Origin: Cyanothece sp. UBA12306
GTDB lineage: Bacteria; Cyanobacteriota; Cyanobacteriia; Cyanobacteriales; Microcystaceae
Length of the DNA stretch: 9,186 bases
Assembly (NCBI GenBank): GCA_003448685.1
Contig: DLXW01000305.1
Location: 1 to 9,186, forward strand
Direction of reading: 5' to 3'
A program made the translations under genes and the position numbers. Numbering within the stretch: position 1 is the first letter of the stretch; every line of letters starts with the position of its first letter. Below are positions 1 through 5,071 of this stretch, piece by piece. A model generated the notes under the pieces. That model searched no databases. It was not told where the DNA came from and saw only the letters and a list, made by a program, of their open reading frames with translations.

Positions 1-1145
1 CTAACTAAAGTTCGTGTTTTCGGGTGTTCTGAAGAAACTTCAACTATTCGATTTTTTTCTAAATCTATTTCATCGACTGTCTTTAGATTGAGAGTTCTAG
101 GTTTTTTGCCACCAGTGATGAATAAAGTAGCCTCAGCCATTCCGTAACAAGGATAAAAAGCATCTTTACGGAAACCACAAGGGGCAAATTTCTGAGCAAA
201 AGCTTCTAAGGTTTGGGCCCGAATGGGTTCAGCGCCATTAAAAGCTACTTCCCAGCTACTTAAGTCAAGGTTTTCCATTTGTTCAGGGGTGACTTTTTGA
301 AGGCATAAATCATAGGCAAAGTTAGGACCACCGCTAGTTGTCGCGCGATAATCAGAAATGGCTTTCAACCAACGATAGGGTTTTTGGAGGAAGTCAACTG
401 GAGACATTAGGATACAAGAAATTCCTAGATATAGAGGTTGTAAAATATTACCAATCAGTCCCATATCATGAAACAGAGGCAGCCATCCGACAAAAATAGT
501 AGAATCATTATGACCAAATGCTTGCTGAATCATCTGTAGGTTATGCAGCAAGTTATGATGAGTAACCATTACTCCTTTTGGGTTACCTGTTGATCCTGAA
601 GTGTATTGTAGGAAGGCTAGATTATCTTTGTGAATAATTGGTAAACATTTAGGATCATTCCACTGATGAAATAAATTATCGGTAGGTAACCACTTGAATT
701 GACTCAATTCTGGGTAGTTGACTAAACTTTGTTCTAAATTAGCCTTAATTGCACTAGTGGTTAACACTTCCACTGCTTGACAATCTTTGATGATTGCTTG
801 TAATCTGTCGAGAGATTGGTTGCGTTTGGGTGGATAGACAGGAACAGCGACGACTCCCGCGTATAAACAGGCTAAAAATGCCACAATGAATTCTAGTCCA
901 GGAGAATACATCAGTAAGGCTCTTTCTCCTTGTAATCCTAACTTATAAAGCGTAGAACCCAGTTTTCTGGCTTTTTCATCCAATTGTTGGTAACTTAGGG
1001 AATATTTTTCTGTTTCTCCCTTTTCTAGAAAGGTGTAAGCAGTGTGTAATGGTTGATATCTAGCTTTTGTTTTGAGAAGACTGACTATGGTTTCAGGATA
1101 ATGGGCAAATTCCCACTGAGATGGAAGATGGTTAGGTTGATTCAT
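1..1145 (-). CDS. Fatty acyl-AMP ligase (FAAL), N-terminal 381 codons, cut by the window edge
   Basis: The enzyme activates a free fatty acid with ATP to an acyl-adenylate, which FAALs normally pass to an acyl carrier protein of a polyketide or lipopeptide line rather than to CoA. The reading frame is open from the ATG at 1145-1143 to the window edge. Visible motifs are VYPP (103-106), the P-loop-like TSGSTGNPKG (182-191), WLPLFHDMGLIG (221-232), FNGAEPIRAQTLEAF (302-316) and the adenylation motif CYGMAEATLF (333-342). VYPP, the GAEP block and the residues starting the insertion after 342 favour FAAL over acyl-CoA synthetase. The C-terminal subdomain with the catalytic lysine lies outside. 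The start is set by GAGGAG six bases upstream. The family assignment is firm; partner and product are unknown because downstream genes are not visible. Confidence 0.9.
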   Translation of the reverse strand, partial: MNQPNHLPSQWEFAHYPETIVSLLKTKARYQPLHTAYTFLEKGETEKYSLSYQQLDEKARKLGSTLYKLGLQGERALLMYSPGLEFIVAFLACLYAGVVAVPVYPPKRNQSLDRLQAIIKDCQAVEVLTTSAIKANLEQSLVNYPELSQFKWLPTDNLFHQWNDPKCLPIIHKDNLAFLQYTSGSTGNPKGVMVTHHNLLHNLQMIQQAFGHNDSTIFVGWLPLFHDMGLIGNILQPLYLGISCILMSPVDFLQKPYRWLKAISDYRATTSGGPNFAYDLCLQKVTPEQMENLDLSSWEVAFNGAEPIRAQTLEAFAQKFAPCGFRKDAFYPCYGMAEATLFITGGKKPRTLNLKTVDEIDLEKNRIVEVSSEHPKTRTLV

Positions 1146-1161
1146 GGTTAACTCCTCACAC
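1146..1161 (-). promoter_or_regulatory. FAAL Shine-Dalgarno region, perfect complement of the Yfr1 core element
   Basis: Read on the minus strand, the mRNA carries GUGUGAGGAGU (1161 to 1151), then UAACC and the AUG. GAGGAG (1157-1152) is a strong ribosome binding site. All eleven bases are the exact reverse complement of ACUCCUCACAC, the conserved unpaired element of the cyanobacterial small RNA Yfr1. Pairing would bury the ribosome binding site. The match is seen directly; regulation by Yfr1 is inferred. Confidence 0.6.
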
Positions 1162-1163
1162 GA

Positions 1164-1192
1164 CAATTGCCAATGAATACAATTGGCAATTG
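1164..1192 (-). repeat. Perfect 11-bp inverted repeat (hairpin) in the FAAL leader
   Basis: CAATTGCCAAT (1164-1174) and ATTGGCAATTG (1182-1192) are perfect reverse complements separated by seven bases. In the FAAL mRNA they would form an 11-bp hairpin ending two bases before the Yfr1-complementary Shine-Dalgarno region. It may keep that site single-stranded, stabilise the 5' end, or, as a DNA dyad, bind a repressor downstream of the candidate promoter. No T-run follows on either strand, so it is not a typical terminator. Confidence 0.75.
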
Positions 1193-1209
1193 GCTTCTAC
1201 AATCCAGAA

Positions 1210-1239
1210 AATACAGAGAAAAGGTTAAAAACTTGTCAA
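1210..1239 (-). promoter_or_regulatory. Candidate sigma-70-type promoter for the FAAL gene
   Basis: On the minus strand a perfect -35 box TTGACA (1239-1234) is followed, after 18 bases, by TGTATT (1215-1210), a 4/6 match to the -10 consensus. Transcription would start near 1203, giving a leader of roughly 58 nt that begins just before the hairpin and includes the Yfr1-complementary ribosome binding site. Confidence 0.45.
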
Positions 1240-1342
1240 CCCGAGTTCATAGTATTTAGGAATTCGCAGATCGAAGTTATAGTATCAAGTCTCAAAGGAA
1301 ATATTTTTTAAATTTGTAACCTAGTTTTTGCCATTTTTTTTG

Positions 1343-1387
1343 TTAGAGATAAATAAGGTTTATTAGAAATGCCAAATCTATCTCTAA
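1343..1387. repeat. Nested inverted repeat between the two minus-strand genes
   Basis: TTAGAGATA (1343-1351) and TATCTCTAA (1379-1387) form a perfect 9-bp inverted repeat around a 27-base spacer. The spacer itself contains AATAA/TTATT (1352-1364). It lies just downstream of the minus-strand gene ending at 1402. On that strand it is followed by an A-run, not a U-run, so it is not a standard intrinsic terminator. It could still be a 3' mRNA structure. Confidence 0.4.
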
Positions 1388-1401
1388 TTAACCTGTGATA
1401 A

Positions 1402-2091
1402 TTATCTAACAACAGGAATTTTGCTTAACTTAAGTTCTAATTTTTGGTCAGGATAATCTGTAAGATTGAGAGATATGCTCTCAACTTGACTCATCAATGC
1501 TGTGGGAATTTTAATCGTTCCGTTAAAACGTTCTTTATTAGGAGGTAATTCATCTGGTAATCCTTCAGTAATCGCACTCAAAGAGCGTCCCTGATTATCT
1601 TTTACTTCCAAGAAACTATAGAGAAATTTGAATTCGTTATCTCCTTCATTTCGGAGATTAACATTGAGTAACAAATTTCCTGCTTTCTTACTAGCATTGG
1701 TAACTTCTAATGTCACCCCACTATCTTGAACTCGAATGGGTAAATTGGTTATTGAAACTGATTCAGAATCAGATTGTGAAGTTTTCTTGGCCTTTTTGTC
1801 GTCGTTTTTTGACTTTTTCTTTGATGACTTAGAATTAGATTTCTCTTCCTGGTGAATATGATCATAAACTTTAATCAAAATTGTTTTTTCATTAACGGGG
1901 ACAAACTCTGTCGGTTTTGTCGATAGATTAGCTGTTTTTTTGAGCTTTTTTGCCGGATTAGTAGGTGGTTGATTTACTCCTTGAAGAGCTTTGTAACCGA
2001 CATTATAGGCGAGATAGGCACTTGCGGTACCTACCCCAGACATGATCACTAATAGTAATAACGTCAGTTTGATAGTAGGATTAATTTTCAT
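1402..2091 (-). CDS. Membrane-anchored protein of unknown function with Lys-rich linker and beta-rich C-terminal domain
   Basis: I do not recognise a named family. The 229 residues read as a short N-terminus, one hydrophobic segment (about 9-30), a Pro/Lys-containing stretch, a highly charged low-complexity linker of Lys, Ser, Asp and Glu (about 81-110), and a C-terminal domain (about 115-225). That domain has alternating beta-strand patterns such as GNLLLNVNLRNEG (138-150) and SLNLTDYP (207-214), suggesting an Ig-like sandwich resembling DUF4352-type modules. With no lipobox and no clear cleavage site after the hydrophobic segment, it is probably a single-pass inner-membrane protein. The ATG lacks a good Shine-Dalgarno sequence, but a perfect TATAAT lies 23 bases upstream. 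The gene follows the FAAL orientation but probably has its own transcript. Confidence 0.8.
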   Translation of the reverse strand: MKINPTIKLTLLLLVIMSGVGTASAYLAYNVGYKALQGVNQPPTNPAKKLKKTANLSTKPTEFVPVNEKTILIKVYDHIHQEEKSNSKSSKKKSKNDDKKAKKTSQSDSESVSITNLPIRVQDSGVTLEVTNASKKAGNLLLNVNLRNEGDNEFKFLYSFLEVKDNQGRSLSAITEGLPDELPPNKERFNGTIKIPTALMSQVESISLNLTDYPDQKLELKLSKIPVVR

Positions 2092-2114
2092 AGTTTTTAG
2101 TTATAGGAAGCTTT

Positions 2115-2120
2115 ATTATA
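2115..2120 (-). promoter_or_regulatory. Candidate -10 box for the minus-strand membrane-protein gene
   Basis: The minus strand reads TATAAT, a perfect -10 box, ending 23 bases before the ATG. That would give a leader of about 17 nt. No convincing -35 hexamer sits 16-18 bases upstream (best TTCAGT), so a -35-independent promoter or chance in A+T-rich DNA are both possible. Confidence 0.35.
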
Positions 2121-2135
2121 AAGTTTGACAATGGG

Positions 2136-2165
2136 TTAACTGAAAAATACCTATGGAGTTATAAT
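2136..2165 (+). promoter_or_regulatory. Candidate promoter for the tRNA-rsmB unit
   Basis: TTAACT (2136-2141, 4/6 to the -35 consensus) and a perfect TATAAT (2160-2165) are 18 bases apart. The start would fall near 2172, about 80 nt before the mature tRNA 5' end, leaving a precursor leader for RNase P. With the minus-strand -10 at 2115-2120, the stretch 2092-2252 acts as a divergent promoter region. It also holds a HIP1 octamer (2202-2209). Confidence 0.4.
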
Positions 2166-2252
2166 AGAATGAGACATGGGCAATAAGCAACTAAAATGAT
2201 CGCGATCGCTTTGCTTAAAGGAAGTCCAATGTCAGCGTTTTTTAGGGAATAA

Positions 2253-2325
2253 CCAGGGTTGGCCGAGCGGTTGAGGCAGCAAACTCATAATTTGCCCTAG
2301 GCAGGTTCAACTCCTGCACCCTGGA
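2253..2325 (+). tRNA. tRNA with CAU anticodon, probably tRNA-Ile2 (lysidine-type)
   Basis: The 73-base cloverleaf folds fully. The acceptor stem is CCAGGGT (2253-2259) with ACCCTGG (2318-2324), and the discriminator is A2325. The D-stem is GCC/GGC (2262-2264 with 2275-2277). The anticodon stem GCAAA/TTTGC (2279-2283, 2291-2295) encloses loop CTCATAA with anticodon CAT at 2286-2288. The variable loop has five bases, and the T-stem GCAGG/CCTGC (2301-2305, 2313-2317) encloses TTCAACT. No CCA is encoded. The D-arm looks leucine-like, but the short variable loop excludes tRNA-Leu. The combination of that D-arm with CTCATAA resembles chloroplast trnI-CAU as I remember it, so tRNA-Ile2, whose C34 TilS converts to lysidine to read AUA, is preferred over elongator tRNA-Met. 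Confidence 0.93.
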
Positions 2326-2338
2326 TTTTAATGATTTA

Positions 2339-3718
2339 ATGAATGTAATATATAAAACTTTGCAGTCTACTGAAAAGATTACTCATTCGCGTCAACTAGT
2401 CTTCTCCATTCTGCGCGAAATTGAAAGACGAGATGCTTATACAGATATAGCTCTCGATCGCGCTTTGAAACAAACTTCCCTGATTACGAGCGATCGCGCT
2501 TTAGTCACGCAATTAGTCTATGGAATTGTACGGCGAAAAAGAACCCTAGATACCCTCATTGATCAACTGGGGAAAAAGTCCTCTTCCCAACAATCTCGTG
2601 ATCTACGCATAATACTCTACATTGGGCTATATCAACTGCGTTATCTAACTCAAATTCCCCCTTCAGCAGCTGTTAATACTGCTGTTGAATTAGCCAAAGA
2701 AAACCGCTTAAAAAAGCTTTCAGGGGTCGTTAATGGCATTCTACGTCAATATATTCGCCTAACTCAAAACAAAATTGAGCCACTAATTCTACCTGACAAT
2801 CCTATTACTAAATTGGGGATTTTGTCGAGCTTTCCTGACTTCATGATCGAGATGTGGTTAGAAAAATGGGGACTCGAAACCACAAAACAATTGTGTGATT
2901 GGTTTAATCAACCTCCCTTACTCGATATCCGCATTAACACCTTGAAATCTACCCTAGAAGAGGTTGAAGCCAAATTAACCGAAGCTAATATTAATGTAGT
3001 TCGTCTCAAAAATTTACCTCAAGCTTTGAGATTAACGGGTAAAATCGGAGCAATTCAACAATTACCAGGATTTAAAGAAGGTTGGTGGACAGTTCAAGAT
3101 AGTAGCGCTCAATTAGTGGGTCACTTACTCGATCCTCAGCCATCAGAAGTAATTATTGATGCCTGTGCTGCACCAGGGGGAAAAACTACCCATATTGCCG
3201 AATTAATGGGGGATCAAGGCCTAATTTGGGCCTGCGATCGCGTTCCTTCTCGATTGAAAAAATTAAAAGCCAATGCCCAAAGATTACAACTAAAATCCCT
3301 TCAAATCTTAGAAGGAGATATTCTTGAATTAGACCAATTTAGGGAAATAGCTGATCGGGTATTAGTAGATGCACCCTGTTCGGGACTCGGAACCTTACAC
3401 CGACACCCCGATCTTCGCTGGAGACAGACTCCAGATAAGATTGAAGAGTTAGGAATTTTGCAACAGCAATTATTAGACAAAGCAGCTAGTTGGGTTAAAA
3501 GCAAAGGAATATTGGTTTATTCCACCTGTACCTTAACTTTTAGGGAAAATGAAGCAGTTATTCAACAATTTCTTGCTTCCCATCCCCATTGGAAAATTGA
3601 ACCCCCATCTTCGAATTCACCAACTTTTCATTGGGTTACAGCTTCAGGGTGGATAGAAATCTTACCCCATCAACAGCAAATGGATGGCTTTTTTATGGTG
3701 AAGTTAAAGAAAGGTTGA
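2339..3718 (+). CDS. rsmB: 16S rRNA (cytosine-967-C5)-methyltransferase RsmB
   Basis: The enzyme transfers methyl from S-adenosylmethionine to C5 of cytosine 967 (E. coli numbering) in 16S rRNA during ribosome assembly. The 459 residues cover the usual RsmB architecture. A NusB-like RNA-binding domain spans about 17-145 (RQLVFSILREIERRDAYTDI near its start). A connecting region follows, then a Rossmann methyltransferase domain with motif I DACAAPGGKT (274-283), DRVPSRLKKL (300-309) and the release cysteine in DAPCSG (C347). The nucleophile is in STCTLT (C397), and the C-terminus is the typical MDGFFMVKL (448-456). The start lies 13 bases after the tRNA with no Shine-Dalgarno sequence, so it probably shares the tRNA transcript. 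No usable earlier start exists outside the tRNA. The gene appears complete. Confidence 0.95.
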   Translation: MNVIYKTLQSTEKITHSRQLVFSILREIERRDAYTDIALDRALKQTSLITSDRALVTQLVYGIVRRKRTLDTLIDQLGKKSSSQQSRDLRIILYIGLYQLRYLTQIPPSAAVNTAVELAKENRLKKLSGVVNGILRQYIRLTQNKIEPLILPDNPITKLGILSSFPDFMIEMWLEKWGLETTKQLCDWFNQPPLLDIRINTLKSTLEEVEAKLTEANINVVRLKNLPQALRLTGKIGAIQQLPGFKEGWWTVQDSSAQLVGHLLDPQPSEVIIDACAAPGGKTTHIAELMGDQGLIWACDRVPSRLKKLKANAQRLQLKSLQILEGDILELDQFREIADRVLVDAPCSGLGTLHRHPDLRWRQTPDKIEELGILQQQLLDKAASWVKSKGILVYSTCTLTFRENEAVIQQFLASHPHWKIEPPSSNSPTFHWVTASGWIEILPHQQQMDGFFMVKLKKG

Positions 3719-3754
3719 CAGAATCCCCATTCGAGTACAAAATCCTTCATCATG

Positions 3755-3774
3755 GAAATTAGAGAAATAATTTC
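3755..3774. repeat. Short inverted repeat between rsmB and the TerB-like gene
   Basis: GAAATTA (3755-3761) and TAATTTC (3768-3774) form a perfect 7-bp stem with a six-base loop, 37 bases after the rsmB stop. There is no G+C-rich stem and no T-run, so a terminator role is doubtful. It may be chance in A+T-rich DNA. Confidence 0.25.
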
Positions 3775-3794
3775 TATTAAGTTTAGGTTTAACC

Positions 3795-4217
3795 ATGAAC
3801 AGCAATCATAAACATAAACAACTTTTCAAAATTTTAATTGGTGTCGCTTGGATTGATGGATTGATTCAAAAAGAAGAGCGAGATTATTTACATAGTGTGG
3901 CAACTGCTCAAGGTATTGTAGATGATGGGGAAATTAAAACCCTTTTATCTGAATTAAAACCCGTTCAACCATCCCAGTGTTATCAATGGTTAGAAGAATA
4001 TTTAGGAGAAAATCCCACCGAAAAAGATTATCAAGAATTGCTAGAAACCCTCAGTGCTTTAATTTATAGTGATGGGGATGTCCAAATACAAGAAGCTCAA
4101 TTTTTAACGAAATTACAATTACTTGATCCTAATCAAGATGCCCCTAAATCTGCTTTTGATAAGCTATTGAAAACTATCCAAAAATTATATCGCAAAGCTA
4201 TTAGCCAGCAAGTTTAG
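3795..4217 (+). CDS. TerB-like (tellurite-resistance TerB family) small helical protein
   Basis: This 140-residue, all-helical acidic protein has two TerB-like half-repeats. Residues 16-35 (GVAWIDGLIQKEERDYLHSV) and about 88-108 (ALIYSDGDVQIQEAQFLTKL) share the pattern hydrophobic helix, D-G-x-[LIV]-x-x-E-E/A, next helix. The acidic Asp/Glu positions resemble those that bind divalent metal in TerB folds. Stand-alone TerB-like proteins are common in cyanobacteria and their role is unknown; despite the family name, no other ter gene is present here, so tellurite resistance should not be assumed. There is no signal peptide or membrane segment, which suggests a cytosolic protein. The ATG follows a weak TTTAGG about seven bases upstream. 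The 76-base gap to rsmB leaves co-transcription open. Confidence 0.8.
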   Translation: MNSNHKHKQLFKILIGVAWIDGLIQKEERDYLHSVATAQGIVDDGEIKTLLSELKPVQPSQCYQWLEEYLGENPTEKDYQELLETLSALIYSDGDVQIQEAQFLTKLQLLDPNQDAPKSAFDKLLKTIQKLYRKAISQQV

Positions 4218-4313
4218 GAGTAATGAATAACCGCAAAAATTAGCTCAAAATTTGGATAAAAGGGTAAACGAAATTAATTATATAGGCGTAAGTTATACCC
4301 CTGTAGTTAAGCT

Positions 4314-4397
4314 ATGGAGCATTTCAACTATGTATTGGTATTTTGGTGGTTAAACTTCTTGACTAGCTTAGGTAATTCTGGAGATCTTAATGCTTAA
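4314..4397 (+). CDS. Possible small hydrophobic protein (27 residues), low confidence
   Basis: An ATG at 4314 opens a 27-codon frame ending in TAA at 4395-4397. Residues 6-19 (YVLVFWWLNFLTSL) form a hydrophobic, tryptophan-rich stretch close to the length of a short membrane helix, followed by a polar tail. Cyanobacteria encode many single-helix proteins of 27-40 residues in photosynthetic complexes, but this does not match PetN, PetL, PetG, PetM, PsaM, PsbM or PsbT as I know them. No Shine-Dalgarno sequence precedes the ATG. An ORF of this length can easily occur by chance. Confidence 0.2.
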   Translation: MEHFNYVLVFWWLNFLTSLGNSGDLNA

Positions 4398-4407
4398 TAT
4401 AGCAGTT

Positions 4408-4421
4408 CTCATACTTGTGAG
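4408..4421. repeat. Short near-perfect palindrome, possible dispersed-repeat remnant
   Basis: CTCATACTTGTGAG folds into a small hairpin (CTCA/TGAG plus a T-G and an A-T pair). It sits in the string TATAGCAGTTCTCATACT. From memory, similar strings recur between genes in several unicellular cyanobacteria, possibly as ends of small mobile elements, but I cannot confirm that here. No second copy was noticed in this window. Confidence 0.3.
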
Positions 4422-4531
4422 GCTTCAATTATGAATACAAAAAATTGAGTAAACTGGTAGAATTAATGGGTATGTTTGAAATAAAAAAGTCGCTCTCATT
4501 TAACTGTAAAGCTAAAATTAAGGGATGAACT

Positions 4532-5029
4532 ATGGAAAAAATCAGAGATGCTATTGAATCAGATTTACCTACTATTGTTAATATTTATAATGCTAGTATT
4601 CCCAGTCGTATAGCAACCGGAGATCTCCAAGAAATATCAGTAGAAAGTCGCTTAAAATGGTTTAATGATCATTCCCCTGAGCATTATCCTCTCTGGGTGA
4701 TGGAAGTTGACGATAAAATTGCTGGTTGGCTAGGTTTTCAAGCATTTTATTATGGTCGCCCTGCCTATAACAAAACAGCAGAAATTAGCCTTTATATTTC
4801 TCCCCATTATCAACGCCAAGGAGTTGGAAAAACACTGTTACAACAAGCTATAAAAAAAGCTCCTAGTTTAGATCTAAAAACTTTGTTAGGCTTTATTTTT
4901 GCCCATAACCAACCTAGTTTAAATCTATTTATAAAACATAAATTTCAAAAATGGGGTTATTTACCCCAAGTAGCTGAATTGGACGAAGTTAAGCGAGACT
5001 TAATTATCGTCGGACGCACCCTAAATTAA
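4532..5029 (+). CDS. GNAT-family N-acetyltransferase, phosphinothricin-acetyltransferase-like
   Basis: The 165 residues match the GNAT fold, which transfers acetyl from acetyl-CoA to an amine. The N-terminal IRDAIESDLPTIVNIYN (4-20) is the usual first strand and helix of the Pat/YncA subgroup. AEISLYISPHYQRQGVG (83-99) gives strand beta4 and motif A, with the pyrophosphate-binding loop QRQGVG at 94-99. AHNQPSLNLFIKHKFQKWG (124-142) is motif B, where the asparagine and the Phe-containing helix are typical. Pat-like enzymes often acetylate amino acid analogues such as methionine sulfone or phosphinothricin, but the substrate cannot be read from the sequence. It is cytosolic and full length. The start is supported by AGGGA six bases upstream. 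CorA follows after 42 bases, so co-transcription is possible without a visible functional link. Confidence 0.9.
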   Translation: MEKIRDAIESDLPTIVNIYNASIPSRIATGDLQEISVESRLKWFNDHSPEHYPLWVMEVDDKIAGWLGFQAFYYGRPAYNKTAEISLYISPHYQRQGVGKTLLQQAIKKAPSLDLKTLLGFIFAHNQPSLNLFIKHKFQKWGYLPQVAELDEVKRDLIIVGRTLN

Positions 5030-5071
5030 AAATCTTATTAAATTGATAAATTGTTAGATTATTAAAAGCTT

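Larger units (their letters stand above)
4218..4531. other. 314-base gap between the TerB-like and acetyltransferase genes
   Basis: This A+T-rich stretch holds no clear gene. It contains a possible 27-codon ORF (4314-4397), a short palindrome (4408-4421), and a 7-bp inverted repeat TAAGCTA (4308-4314)/TAGCTTA (4364-4370) around the start of that small ORF. The region before 4532 should contain the acetyltransferase promoter, but no pair of boxes stands out. Its ribosome binding site AGGGA lies at 4521-4525. Confidence 0.7.

Noticed and set aside
1151..1200. A yfr1 gene on the plus strand, since ACTCCTCACAC is present at 1151-1161 followed by a hairpin.
   Set aside because: The hairpin is A+T-rich and not followed by a T-run, no upstream stem or promoter fits, and the motif is fully explained as the complement of the FAAL ribosome binding site.
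1343..1387. Intrinsic terminator for the minus-strand gene ending at 1402.
   Set aside because: On the minus strand the stem is followed by an A-run rather than a U-run, and the stem is A+T-rich with a long spacer.
2253..2325. tRNA-Leu, suggested by the D-arm sequence.
   Set aside because: The anticodon is CAU and the variable loop has only five bases, whereas tRNA-Leu has a long variable arm.
3301..3504. A 67-codon minus-strand open frame.
   Set aside because: It lies entirely inside rsmB, antisense to its catalytic domain, with no family features; a shadow frame.
3795..4217. A tellurite-resistance locus based on the TerB-like gene.
   Set aside because: No terA, terC, terD, terE or terZ genes are nearby; a lone TerB-like domain does not support that function.
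4467..4531. Short plus-strand ORF starting at ATG 4467 ahead of the acetyltransferase gene.
   Set aside because: It runs out of frame into the acetyltransferase gene and has no ribosome binding site or recognisable composition.
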